A stretch of DNA of 64,000 nt from DASUPK01 sp963831605 (lineage in GTDB: Bacteria > Actinomycetota > Thermoleophilia > Solirubrobacterales > 70-9): the NCBI GenBank assembly GCA_963831605.1, contig CAWHQR010000008.1:1-64000 (forward strand), in the 5' to 3' direction. The notes below the pieces were generated by a model that made no database searches, had not been told where the DNA came from, and saw nothing but the letters and a program-made list of their open reading frames with translations. How positions within the stretch are numbered: the stretch's first letter is position 1; every line of letters begins with the position of its first letter. This document shows positions 1 through 8,881 of this stretch, in pieces. A program made the position numbers and the translations under genes.

Positions 1-77
1 CCCGGACGTTGGTCTGCTGCTTCTCCTTGATCGCGTTGACATCGATGTCCTCGGCGCGCGAGTTCTCGCCGATGACC
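1..77 (-). pseudogene. partial second copy of typA (edge fragment)
   Basis: Bases 1-72 match 1015-1086 inside typA with one clear mismatch (position 41) and the match fades by 77. Read on the minus strand it encodes the TypA segment around IDVNAIKEKQQTNVR. It starts exactly after the stop codon of the membrane gene at 78. It is either the visible end of a second typA-like copy continuing left of the window, a short duplication, or an assembly join. The window cannot distinguish these. Confidence 0.6.
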
Positions 78-788
78 TCAGCCGAGGATGTTGACCGCGC
101 GGGCGAGGACGAGCCCGATGGTCACGATCGCGGCCGTGCCCTGTATCCCCATCAACAGCTTCGCCGCCTGGGTGATCGGCATGGTGTCCGTGGGGCTGAA
201 GGCGGTGGCGTTGGTGAGCGAGGTGTAGAGGTAGTCGAAGAACGTGGGGCGCCATTTCTCATGCATCGGGGTCAGCTCGGGCTCCTCCATCTGGGGGAAC
301 TGAAAATCTCGCCACGGGTCCTTCTTGAAGCGGGCGAGCGGGCCGCCCCCGTCGAGCTCGAAGTAGACGACGGAGAAGAGCACGACGTTCGTCGCCCAGA
401 GCACCGCGCCGGAGCCGATCAGAGCGCGGCCCTGGGTGTGCCCGCCGGTGACCAGGTAGTGCACCAGCAGGACGAGCGAGACGAGGTAGGTCAAGGTGAC
501 CAGCGCCAGGATCGTGAAGAGGAGCGGGCGCTGGTAGCGGCCCGCCAGGTGGTCGGCCCGCGGCGGCGCGATCACGATCAGGGTGATCAGGAGCACCCCC
601 TCCACGGCCGGGATCAGCCACCTCGGCCCGATGACCAGCTTGTCCGAGAGCCCCAGATGCAGGCCGATCGCGACCGCCACGGCCAGCTGCGCCGGCCACA
701 GCGGGTCCCCGTCGCTGATCCGCCGGTCGAGGCCCTGGAGCTCCCGACGGAGGTGCGAGGGGACGTGCCTCTCCTGCACCTCGGCCAT
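78..788 (-). CDS. integral membrane protein, possibly ion-channel-like
   Basis: The 236-residue frame is intact with an ATG start. Residues about 32-50, 60-75, 85-115, 125-145 and 205-235 are hydrophobic, so five or six membrane segments are likely. Between the last two lies an amphipathic stretch, TNATAFSPTDTMPIT, that resembles the pore-loop position of DUF1345/2TM channel-like proteins. That resemblance is from memory and the function is unknown. The stop codon abuts the typA fragment at the window edge; the C-terminus looks natural. It follows typA on the same strand with about 40 bp between them. Confidence 0.7.
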   Translation of the reverse strand: MAEVQERHVPSHLRRELQGLDRRISDGDPLWPAQLAVAVAIGLHLGLSDKLVIGPRWLIPAVEGVLLITLIVIAPPRADHLAGRYQRPLLFTILALVTLTYLVSLVLLVHYLVTGGHTQGRALIGSGAVLWATNVVLFSVVYFELDGGGPLARFKKDPWRDFQFPQMEEPELTPMHEKWRPTFFDYLYTSLTNATAFSPTDTMPITQAAKLLMGIQGTAAIVTIGLVLARAVNILG

Positions 789-830
789 AGCGAGCGAGGC
801 TAGAGCCGACTGAGGACGCGAACGGCGCTC

Positions 831-2661
831 AGCCGACGCGGGCGGCCTGCCGGGCGGCCTTCACCCGGCCGGTCCGATCGAGCAGCGTTCTTCCGCGGCC
901 GCACCGACTCCGGCGTGATCTCGACGCACTCGTCCGCGCGGATGAACTCGATCGCCTCCTCGAGGGAGAGGCGCTTGGCCGGCACCAGCCGGATCAGCTG
1001 GTCGGCCGCCGCCGCCCGGACGTTGGTCTGCTGCTTCTCCTTGATCGCGTTGACGTCGATGTCCTCGGCGCGCGAGTTCTCGCCGACGATCATCCCCTCG
1101 TAGACGTCCTCGCCCGGCCCGACGAAGAGCATGCCGCGCTCCTGCAGGCCGAAGAGCGCGAAGGCGGCGGTCTTCCCCTGGCGGTCGGCGACCAGCGAGC
1201 CGGTCGGCCGCATCCGCAGGTCGCCGGCCCAGGGCTCCCAGCGGTCGAAGACGTGGTGCATCAGGCCGGTGCCGCGGGTCTCGGTCAGGAACTCGGTCCG
1301 GAAGCCGATCAGCCCGCGCGCCGGCACCAGGAACTCGAGGCGAACCCAGCCGGTCGAGTGGTTGACCATCTGCTCCATCCGCCCCTTGCGCACCGCGAGC
1401 GCCTGGGTCACGACGCCGACGAAGTCCTCGGGCACGTCGATCGAGAGGAGCTCGACCGGCTCGTACGATCTTGCCGTCGACCTCGCGGGTCAGCACCTGC
1501 GGCTGGCCGGCGGTCAGCTCGAACCCCTCGCGCCGCATCAGCTCCAGCAGCACGACCAGCTGCAGCTCGCCGCGCCCCTCGACCTCCCAGACGTCGGGCC
1601 GCTCGGTGTCGCGCACCCGGATCGAGACGTTCCCGACCAGCTCCTGGTCGAGGCGGTCGCGGATCTGCCGCGCCGTCAGGCGCGAGCCCTCCCTGCCCGC
1701 CAGCGGCGAGGTGTTGATCCCGACCGTGATCGAGAGCGAGGGCTCGTCCACCGTGATCACCGGCAGCGGCCGCGGGTCCTCGGGATCGGCGAGCGTCTCC
1801 CCGATCGTCACGTCGGGCAGGCCGGCGACGGCGATGATCTCGCCGGGCCCGGCCTCGGCGGCCTCGACCCGGTCGAGCGCCTCGGTCACGTAGAGGTTGC
1901 TGACCGTCGCGTGGCTCGATCTCGCCGTTCGCGCGGCACCAGGCGATCCGCTGCCCGGAGCGAATCGTCCCGTTCCGCACCCGGCAGAGCGCGAGCCTCC
2001 CTACATAAGGGGACGCGTCCAGGTTGGTGACGTGCGCCTGCAGCGGCGCGCCCTCCTCGTACTCGGGCGCCGGGATCCGCTCCAGCACCAGGTCGAGGAG
2101 GGGGGAGAGGTCGGTGCCCTCGGCGCCCTCCTCCAGCGAGGCCCAGCCGGCCCGGGCGTTCGTGTAGACGATCGGAAAGTCGATCTGCGACTCGTCGGCA
2201 TCGAGGTCGAGGAAGAGCTCATAGACCTCATCGACCACCTCGCCGATCCGGGCATCGGGCCGATCGACCTTGTTCACCACCAGGATCACCGGCAGCTGCG
2301 CCTCGAGCGCCTTGCGGAGCACGAAGCGGGTCTGGGGGAGGGGCCCCTCGGAGGCGTCGACGAGGAGCAGCACCCCGTCGACCATCGTCAGCCCGCGCTC
2401 GACCTCCCCACCGAAGTCCGCATGCCCGGGCGTGTCGATGATGTTGAGCTTGGTCTCCCCGTACCGAACGGCCGTGTTCTTGGCGAGGATCGTGATCCCC
2501 TTCTCCCGCTCGAGATCCATGGAGTCCATGACCCGCTCGGCGACGTCCTGCCCGGACCGAAAGGCGCCGGACTGCCAGAGCATGGCGTCGACGAGCGTCG
2601 TCTTGCCGTGGTCGACGTGGGCGATGATCGCGACGTTGCGGAGGTCGGAGCGGCGGGGCAT
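831..2661 (-). CDS. typA: translational GTPase TypA/BipA (frameshifted)
   Basis: TypA/BipA is a ribosome-binding GTPase of the EF-G family used in stress adaptation and ribosome assembly. The N-terminus carries HVDHGKTT (P-loop), DTPGHADFGGEVER (G3) and NKVDRPDAR (G4); the C-terminal half contains GLIGFRTEFLTETRGTG and NAIKEKQQTN, typical of TypA. The reading frame changes near 1915, 1466 and 895. Removing one base at the first two restores the expected protein, and the third shift gives a basic tail ending at 831, for about 610 codons, the family's normal length. The ATG at 2659-2661 begins MPRRSDLRNVAIIAH. The breaks look like sequence errors, since the rest is fully conserved. Confidence 0.93.
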
Positions 2662-2761
2662 GGGGCGCGGGATCGCCTGGTTCCCCAGCACTCCTCGGTC
2701 GACAGACGAACGGCAGACACGCAAAACAGTCATACGGCGGGATGGGACCGACCGTCTACAC

Positions 2762-3522
2762 CTAGTTCGCGAGACAAAAGCCAATCTGGACATCAAAGAT
2801 CTTGAGTGGGATGAGGGCATCAAGATCCGCTCGCGGGACGATGGCGAGACGAAGATCGTCCAGTTCCACCCCTCCTATGCCTACGAGGACTTCGTCGAGG
2901 GCTATCGACCCACGCTCGAAGACGGACAAGCTGGCTTTCGGCTTCGACCCGGGTCCGCTCAAGGCAGCTCGCCCGGAAGCAAAAAGGAAGCCCGACTCGA
3001 CAGTTCGTGCTCGTGATCGACGAGATCAATCGCGGCAACGTCGCCAAGGTCTTCGGCGAGCTCTACTTCCTACTCGAGTATCGCGACGAAGAGATCAAGC
3101 TGCAGTACTCCTCGGAACCGTTTGTCCTCCCCAAGAACCTCTGGATTATCGGAACGATGAACACCGCCGATCGCTCGATCGCGCTGATCGATGCAGCCCT
3201 TCGGCGGCGCTTCTACTTCGTTCCCTTCTTCCCCAATGAGCCTCCAATCGAGGGCTTGCTGCACCGCTGGCTTACGGCCCATAGACCGGAGATGCTTTGG
3301 GTCGATGACGTGGTCAACGAAGCGAACGAGCGTCTCGCCAAACCCGATGCTGCGATCGGACCCAGCCACTTTCTCCGCGAGGATCTAAACGACGAGTGGC
3401 TCGAGCTGATCTGGCAGCACTCGATCATCCCTTACCTAGACGAGCAGCTCTTCGGCGAGAAGGCGCGCCTGACGGAGTTTGAGCTAGAGAGATTGCGGAG
3501 CGATGGTGGCGACGACGACTGA
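2762..3522 (+). pseudogene. McrB-like AAA+ restriction subunit, 5'-truncated
   Basis: McrB is the nucleotide-binding AAA+ subunit of McrBC, which cuts modified DNA. The remaining part has FHPSYAYEDFVEGYRP, the Walker B-like VLVIDEINRGN, the sensor region WIIGTMNTADRSI and the arginine motif ALRRRF, all hallmarks of this family. The N-terminal DNA-binding domain and the Walker A loop are missing: the homology starts about 100 bp upstream of typA with no start codon. A further frame change lies between about 2960 and 3007. It ends at 3522, overlapping mcrC by 20 bp. It cannot encode a working GTPase as it stands, so it is a remnant or an assembly break. Confidence 0.85.
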
Positions 3523-4744
3523 CGCTCCGCGGCGCATTGAGCTCAAGGAATACAAGCCGACGACAGTTGAGCTCAGTGAGTTGCGAGCTTGCTGCGCTAG
3601 GCAATCGTTCTGAGATTGAGATCAAGCCGGTTACCGAGTCGCCCTGGCGAGTACGAGATCACGCCAGGCCCGTATGCCGGTTCGATCATTGCCGGCAATC
3701 TCACGCTTGACATCTATCCAAAGATCGGGATCGACCGCCTGCTCTTTCTCGTCTCGTACGTGATGGGACCAGATCCCTTTGCTCGGCAAGAGATCGGACT
3801 GCCGGAGAGGACCGACGTTGTTGAGGCGATCCTCTATGCGTTCAAAGTGCATCTAGACACGGCTTTCGAATGGGGCTTGGTCCGGGGGTACCGCACCGAG
3901 GAGGAGTCATTGATGACCGTTCGCGGCCGGCTTCGATTTGACGAGCAGATCCGCCGTCGCTTCAGCCTCCCAATCCTCTGGAGGTCGTCTATGACGACTT
4001 CACCGAGGACATCGATCTAAATCGTCTCCCACGAGCTGCCTTGGAAGCAGTCAAGCGACTCGACATTCACTCGCCGACTCTGCGCCAAGATCTTCGCGCT
4101 CACCAATACCTACTGCGCGAGGTCTCGCTGATCGAGTACGACCCACGGCATCTACCGGAGCTCGTTTACTCGCGGCTGAATGAGCAATACGAGCCGGCAG
4201 TTGAGCTTTCGAAACTCATTATTCGGTCGATGTCCTTCGACCTTGGTCCGGGGGAGGTCTCCGCATTCACGTTCCTGTTGAACATGAACGAGCTGTTTGA
4301 AGACTTTGTTGTCCGCGCCCTTCGGAACGCGCTGGACTTGAGCGAGTCTGCTTTCCCTCAAGGGGACTCGCTATGGAACCTTTGGCTGGATCGAGACCGG
4401 CACCTGAGGCTCCGAGCCCGATTTCTCGTGGTGGGAGGGAGGGCGCTGCCTGTTTGTCGGCGACGCCAAGTACAGGAAGGCATCGGCAGAGGGAATTGAG
4501 CACGCGAACATCTACCAAGTCCTCAGCTACTCAATAGCGGCTCAGGTACCACACGCGCTGCTGATCTATGCGGCGAAGGAAGACGATCCGAACACACATG
4601 AAATCGAGCCCAGCGGCTACCACGATCGAGATTAAGGCGCTCAATCTCGAAGGAACACCCGAGCAGATTCTGGCCGAGATTGCCGTGATCGCTAGCGAAA
4701 TCAGGGAACGCGTCGAAGACAAAGGTTCCCTTGCCGCCGGGTGA
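3503..4744 (+). pseudogene. McrC-like restriction endonuclease subunit (frameshifted)
   Basis: McrC supplies the nuclease of McrBC. The ATG at 3503 lies inside the end of mcrB. Reading across frame breaks near 3590, 3651, 3975, 4390 and 4610 gives a continuous McrC: GNLTLDIYPKIG near the N-terminus, a long helical middle, then PDF followed by a DAKY motif near 4418-4475, matching the PD-(D/E)xK catalytic core. It ends at 4744 after an acidic helix. The break at 3651 is an extra G before TACGAG, seen at two other breaks. With mcrB truncated the system is probably dead even if these breaks are errors. Confidence 0.85.
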
Positions 4745-4753
4745 GTTCCTAGA

Positions 4754-4796
4754 TCCTCTAACCCGAAGGTTCGCGAGTTCGAATCCCGCCCCGCTT
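4754..4796 (+). other. tRNA 3'-half-like fragment (possible attachment-site remnant)
   Basis: This stretch reads like the 3' half of a tRNA: a TCTAA anticodon-loop end (as in tRNA-Arg-TCT), a short variable loop, then a T-arm with the canonical GTTCGAATC loop and a five-pair stem with one A-C mismatch (4773-4777 with 4785-4789). No matching 5' half is seen upstream, because mcrC runs to 4744. tRNA 3' ends are common integration sites, so it could mark one end of the McrBC island. In the 4745-4827 gap I see nothing else. Confidence 0.4.
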
Positions 4797-4827
4797 GCCG
4801 GAGACCCAAGTACGAAGACGGGCTCTT

Positions 4828-5077
4828 TCAGTCGTCGCTATTTTCAAAGCCCTGTACTTCTTGAATCTCGTCTTCGCTGAGGCCAGCGGCGTACGCGAGC
4901 CTGATGAGTGCATCACTGACGCTTCCCTAGAGAACCGGTGGCAAACACCCAGTGGTAATTGCGATCGATCTTGACGGGGTCATTGGGAAAGTCGGCCTGA
5001 ATCAGGTGGGTGGGCCGGATGCCGTCGTGGTACAGATCGGGCATCCCGACGGCGATCTGGGCGGTCATCGAGGACAT
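4828..5077 (-). CDS. small unknown protein (one frameshift)
   Basis: A short gene begins at ATG 5077 behind a GGGAGG ribosome site and encodes about 82 residues. The first part contains GMPDLYHDGIRPTHLIQADF and DRNYHWVFATG; the last part is acidic and helical (LIRLAYAAGLSEDEIQ). The two parts are in different frames. The span is 250 nt, so removing one base near 4925 joins them. The start is 11 bp after the stop of the gene at 5088-5642, so the two form a transcription unit. I do not recognise the family. Confidence 0.6.
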
Positions 5078-5087
5078 CTTGCCTCCC

Positions 5088-5642
5088 TCAGTGGCTCTTC
5101 GCCACCCTACGCGACCGAGACGGCTTCCAATGCCACTGCGGCAGGTCGCTGTTGCAGAGGGCGCAGAGAGTCGGGAAGCGCCCGGAGCTGCGCACGGCGT
5201 TCCAGAAGTCGGGCCCCTCGTCCTCCCAGACCATGCCGCAGGTCGGACAGACCACCTGGGCCGAACCCAGCGGCCGGCCGGACTCGAAGGTGACCAGCCG
5301 ATCCGGCAGCCAGAGCCGGTCGTAGCCGACGGCCTTGGCCCAGCGGGTGAGCAGGCGGTCGGCGCGGCGCCGATCCGCGAGCGCGAGGTACTCGACGATC
5401 AGCTCGGCCGTCTCATCGCCGTTCAGCCACATGTCGGCGATCGTCACTCCGGCGGCGGCCCGCTCGCGGACCATCCGGTGGTAAGGGCCGCCGCCGTTCA
5501 GCAGGTAGGGGGCCCAGTTCGTGACGAGCAGTTCGCCGTCGTGGATGGTCGCCCGGAAGTCGGGGGGGCCGAGGTGATCTGGCTCGTCCTCCTCGTCGAA
5601 GCCGAAGATGCCGTCCAGATCGTCAATGTCGTCGAAGTCCAA
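5088..5642 (-). CDS. unknown acidic protein with C-terminal zinc-ribbon-like motif
   Basis: The intact 184-residue protein begins with a very acidic segment (MDFDDIDDLDGIF) and ends with CPTCG and, about 25 residues later, CALC, a spacing that suits a four-cysteine zinc site. The middle is mostly helical, with ADMWLNGDETAELIVEYLALADRRR. I do not recognise the family. It is the first gene of a two-gene unit with the small gene at 4828-5077. Confidence 0.7.
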   Translation of the reverse strand: MDFDDIDDLDGIFGFDEEDEPDHLGPPDFRATIHDGELLVTNWAPYLLNGGGPYHRMVRERAAAGVTIADMWLNGDETAELIVEYLALADRRRADRLLTRWAKAVGYDRLWLPDRLVTFESGRPLGSAQVVCPTCGMVWEDEGPDFWNAVRSSGRFPTLCALCNSDLPQWHWKPSRSRRVAKSH

Positions 5643-5754
5643 ATCTCTCCTCTCTCGCTTCCGTTCCTCCTTAGTTCAGTCGCAATCGTGGACCCACTCC
5701 TGACACAGAACGAGGTATCGACAAACGCCGCCGGTGCGGCTACCTTCGGCGCCG

Positions 5755-6489
5755 ATGAGACGGGCATTGATCGGGATCGCGGCCGCGGCTGCGCTGTTGG
5801 CGACGGCTGCTGCGGGCGGCGGTGGGACGGCCGCCAGCTCTGCGAGCGCTGACAAGGACTGCTCCGACTTCGCGAACCAGGCGCAAGCGCAGAGCTACTT
5901 CACTTCCCACGGCGGGAGCGCGTCGAACGACTTCGACAATCTCGACGCCGACCACGATGGCGTCGCCTGCGAGTCGTTGCCCTGTCCCTGCTCGAGCTCC
6001 GCCGGATCAGGAGGCGGCGGGGGTGGGGGAGGGCAGACCGCGCCAAAGGCGAGGCGGGTCTCGGCCCGGGTCGTTGCCGCAGTGGACGGGGACACTCTCA
6101 AGGTCGATCTGAAGAACGGCAATGAGTGGGACGTCCGCCTGATCGGCATCGACACGCCCGAGACCGTCCGCCCAAGCACCCCGGTGCAGTGCGGCGGCCC
6201 GCAGGCCTCGACGAGCATGCACGGCCTGGCTGACGGCAGGCGGGTGACGCTGGTCAGCGATCCATCTCAAGACCGGATCGACCGCTACGGGCGCCTGCTC
6301 GACTACGTCTTCCGAGGCAGCCAGGACCTCGGCAAGATCCAGCTGCGGCGTGGCTGGGCCGACGTCTACGTCTACAACCACAACCCCTTCGAGAAGGTCC
6401 GGCCATTCCGTCACGCGGAGCACCGCGCCGAGAATGCGGACCGCGGCGTCTGGAAGGACTGCGGCGGGAACTTCCACACACCGCGATAG
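5755..6489 (+). CDS. secreted excalibur-domain staphylococcal-type nuclease
   Basis: The ATG at 5755 starts a signal peptide (MRRALIG then an alanine-rich core). Residues about 35-75 form an excalibur calcium-binding domain, with DKDCSDF at its start and DADHDGVACE at its end. A Gly-rich linker follows. The rest is a thermonuclease (SNase-like) domain with VVAAVDGDTLKV, VRLIGIDTPE and DRYGRLLDYV, which carry the Asp and Arg residues expected in the active site. It should be exported and hydrolyse DNA or RNA. Its excalibur domain is nearly the same as that of the second nuclease at 14682-15473. Confidence 0.93.
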   Translation: MRRALIGIAAAAALLATAAAGGGGTAASSASADKDCSDFANQAQAQSYFTSHGGSASNDFDNLDADHDGVACESLPCPCSSSAGSGGGGGGGGQTAPKARRVSARVVAAVDGDTLKVDLKNGNEWDVRLIGIDTPETVRPSTPVQCGGPQASTSMHGLADGRRVTLVSDPSQDRIDRYGRLLDYVFRGSQDLGKIQLRRGWADVYVYNHNPFEKVRPFRHAEHRAENADRGVWKDCGGNFHTPR

Positions 6490-6509
6490 GACTCGCAGAG
6501 CGAGATATC

Positions 6510-7328
6510 TCAGAACACCGCGTGTGCGGCGTCACCGAGATCCTCAAGTGAGGTCTCGTCGCGCGCGGGGCAGAGCGAGGCGTAGCTGCACCAGCGGCAT
6601 CGCATCGGATCGGGGCGGGCCTCGAAGAGCTCATCGCTCGAGACGCGGTCGGTCAGCTCGACGAGCTCGGACTCGATCGCGGCCAGGTCATCGCCGTCGG
6701 GGCTCCAGGTCCGCTCGATGCCCTCGCTGACGTAGACGAAGCGGACCTTCACGACGGGTTCGTGCAGGGTCCGCGTCGCGGCCAGGGCGTACAGCCGCGC
6801 GCTGATCAGGCCGGCGAGGCCGTCGTCGTCGATCCAGCAGCGGCCGGTCTTGTAGTCGATGACCTCGATTCCCGGACGGTCTCCGACGGAGCGGTCCACG
6901 CGGTCGGTTCTGCCGCAGACGACGCGGCCGTTCGGCAGGCGCGCCTGGATCCAGTCCTCGACCAGGAGCGGCCGGATTCCGAGGTCGTAGCGGGCTGCGT
7001 AGTCACTCAACGAGCGCAGTGTTCGCAGTCCCCACTCGCGCTCCTCGTCCTCGGTGAGAAAGGCCTGATCGCGGTCCGGGATTCGGGCCCAGTGATGGCG
7101 GAGTGCCTGGTGCAGGGTTGACTCGTTGCGCTCCTCGACCGGGAGCCGGTAGAGGAAGGCGAGCGCCTCGTGCACGGCGTTCCCGACGACCAGGTGGGGT
7201 GAGAGCGCTTCCTCGACCTCCGGCCGCAGCAGATAGGCGAACTCGAACTGCTTCGGGCACTCCTCGTACATGCCGAGGGCGCTGGGGCTGAACTTCCGCG
7301 GAAGCTGGGCTGTTTCCGAATCGGCCAT
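6510..7328 (-). CDS. PD-(D/E)XK nuclease, RecB/Cas4/AddB-like, with Fe-S cysteines
   Basis: The intact 272-residue protein has the RecB-type nuclease core: SALGMYEECPKQF near residue 20, GNAVHEAL (His53), GRTDRVD (Asp142) and EVIDYKTG (Asp158, Lys160). Cys24 plus Cys244, Cys247 and Cys253 match the one-plus-three layout that binds a 4Fe-4S cluster in Cas4 and AddB. No helicase or cas gene is beside it and no CRISPR array is in the window. It could be a stand-alone exonuclease for repair or defence. It is convergent with the nuclease gene at 5755-6489. Confidence 0.9.
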   Translation of the reverse strand: MADSETAQLPRKFSPSALGMYEECPKQFEFAYLLRPEVEEALSPHLVVGNAVHEALAFLYRLPVEERNESTLHQALRHHWARIPDRDQAFLTEDEEREWGLRTLRSLSDYAARYDLGIRPLLVEDWIQARLPNGRVVCGRTDRVDRSVGDRPGIEVIDYKTGRCWIDDDGLAGLISARLYALAATRTLHEPVVKVRFVYVSEGIERTWSPDGDDLAAIESELVELTDRVSSDELFEARPDPMRCRWCSYASLCPARDETSLEDLGDAAHAVF

Positions 7329-7436
7329 CGAGAGATAGGTCTCGATGGGCGGTCAAACCTGACATGGGGCCGGCGCGAAGTTGGCACGCCGTGCGCGCGT
7401 CTGGGCAAGTCGATTCCGCCATTCATGTCGGTGCGC

Positions 7437-7531
7437 GGAGGGTGAGATGCCAAGGCGGCACTGCACGGTTGAGGGTCGTTGCGACTGGCCCGACGAAGGG
7501 TCGGTTGCCGGTTCGAGTCCGGCGCCCTCCG
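7437..7531 (+). tRNA. type II tRNA-like sequence, best read as tRNA-Leu(GAG)
   Basis: The acceptor arms GGAGGGT (7437-7443) and GCCCTCC (7524-7530) pair, with one G-U pair. A canonical T-arm with GTTCGAG in its loop precedes the 3' arm. An anticodon arm CACGG-TTGAGGG-TCGTT gives anticodon GAG at 7471-7473 with four of five pairs. The variable arm is an eight-pair stem (ACTGGCCC with GGGTCGGT), longer than usual for tRNA-Leu. The D-loop is unusually short, so it may be degenerate or contain a sequence error. Confidence 0.45.
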
Positions 7532-7560
7532 CGCCTAGACTTGATGACCTCAGACCGTGC

Positions 7561-7613
7561 GCCGGGGCTTCGGTCCCGGCTTCACCCCGAACGGCCCGCT
7601 TCGGCGGGTCGTT
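7561..7613. terminator. two TTCG-type hairpins between tRNA-like gene and ImmA gene
   Basis: The first hairpin pairs GCCGGG with CCCGGC (7561-7580). The second pairs AACGGCCCGC with GCGGGTCGTT around a TTCG tetraloop (7590-7613), ten pairs with one G-U. They lie downstream of both the plus-strand tRNA-like gene and the minus-strand protease gene and could terminate either. Confidence 0.55.
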
Positions 7614-7627
7614 CGCTGTCCGGAGGA

Positions 7628-8186
7628 TCAGATCACCGCATGCAGTCGGTGCCCCATCGCCGCTCCTGACGAGTTGAAGAGCTTGCAGAGGCGGGCGTGG
7701 CAGTCGGGCTCGTGGCGCAGGCGCTCGTAGTGCTTGCGGATCAGGTGGGCCGGCATGGTGAACGCCGCGGCGAAGGCGTTGGCCTCGCGCTCGATCTCGG
7801 AGGCGCGGTCGTGCTCGGCGTCGCGTCTCCTCCTCGTCGACCTGGGCGTGGCGGCAGAACAGCGATTGCTGGCCGGGCGCGCGGTGCATGACCCAGTGGC
7901 CGAGCTCGTGGCCGATCGTGAAGCGGCGGCGGCCGGGCCACTGCCGCGCCTCCTCGGCGTTCACCCAGATCTCGCCTGGGCCGGCGAGGAGGAGTCCGGA
8001 GAGGGACTGTCCCTCGCGAAGCTCGGGCGCTCCGGGCGCAGAGGTCATGTCCTCGACCTCCCGGATCAGCAGGCCGAAGTGCGAGTCGGCGATCGTGTCC
8101 ACCGGGACCGGGAGCCGCTCGCCGTTCCAGATCCACTCCGGGACCTCGGCGAGGACGGTCTCGGCCTGATGCTCGAGCTCCTCCAC
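7628..8186 (-). CDS. ImmA/IrrE-family metallopeptidase (one frameshift)
   Basis: ImmA/IrrE proteins are zinc peptidases that cleave a partner repressor, often XRE-type, to switch on stress or mobile-element genes. The zinc motif HELGH is at residues 93-97, with the downstream EREANAFAAAFTMPA segment supplying the third ligand. The second half is in another frame: the span is 559 nt, so removing one base near 7826 gives a continuous 185-residue protein ending at 7628. The likely start is GTG at 8186. It is the third gene of an operon with the XRE-like and sigma-like genes, so the XRE protein is the obvious substrate candidate. Confidence 0.85.
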
Positions 8187-8227
8187 GTCGGGGAAGCTAA
8201 CCGCCAGCGGCGGCGCCGTCCACCCGT

Positions 8228-8881
8228 CTAGCCACCGGTGAAGAGCCGGTCCACCTCGTCGGGTTCATCTGGCTCGGTCCGCGACTCCTCGGATGTCCGT
8301 CAGACACCTTGTCGGCTCGACTCGGGGGAGAAGGCGGATGGCGCCGGCTCGCGGTTCGCGCGTAGGCGGGTCCGCCCTCCGTCGGCGGCGGCCCCTCGGG
8401 ACGCGGCCTCGCGGAGCGAGTCGCCGGTGGTCCCGAGCAGGCTCGCGAGGGCCTCCCAGACCTTTGCGGAAACGCCTTCGGCCGGCAGCAGCCCGCGCTC
8501 CAGGCGGTGGTAGTAGGAGGCGACCTTCTCGCTGCGCCCCGGACACGCCGAGGGAGTCGGCGAGCTTCGCGACCAGGTCCTCGCGTGTGATCTTCCGCTC
8601 GTTTCTGCAGGCGGACCAGCTCGACCGGAAGCTTCGCCGGCCACAGACCACTGCTCCGCGACCCGTTGAACGGCGCGATCGGCAGCGGAGCCCTCGAACG
8701 CTTCCGGCGTCCCACTCCTGCGGCCGAGCGGCGTGCTCGAGGTAGCCGTCGATCAGGACGGAGAGCTTCTGCCGGTCCTGGGCCTCGAGCCCGTGCCATC
8801 AGGTCAGTCGGGTCGACGGACCCGCCCGCCTCGAACCGCTCTATGTAGTCCCGCAAGTAGTCGGTCGACGTCAGTCATCAT
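8228..8881 (-). CDS. XRE-like regulator of the sigma/ImmA operon (several frameshifts)
   Basis: Starting at ATG 8881, which overlaps the sigma gene's stop (ATGA), the pieces read across frames as DVDRLLRDYIERFEAGG, KLSVLIDGYLEHAARPQEW, then SGLWPAKLP, ITREDLVAKLADSLGV and KVASYYHRLERGLLP, ending in an acidic tail (DEPDEVDRLFTGG) at 8228. This order matches a helix-turn-helix family I associate with sigma and ImmA/IrrE genes in actinobacteria. I count at least six frame changes, more than in any neighbour of this size. No stop interrupts the reconstructed protein. Expected role: DNA-binding regulator and likely protease target. Confidence 0.65.

Noticed and set aside
1131..2805. Long plus-strand frames opposite typA
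   Set aside because: They are antisense to clear TypA motifs and show no recognisable domain.
8300..8881. XRE-like gene ending at the TGA at 8300
   Set aside because: In the neighbouring frame the protein continues into an acidic tail ending at 8228 that fits the family better, so the earlier stop is attributed to a frameshift.
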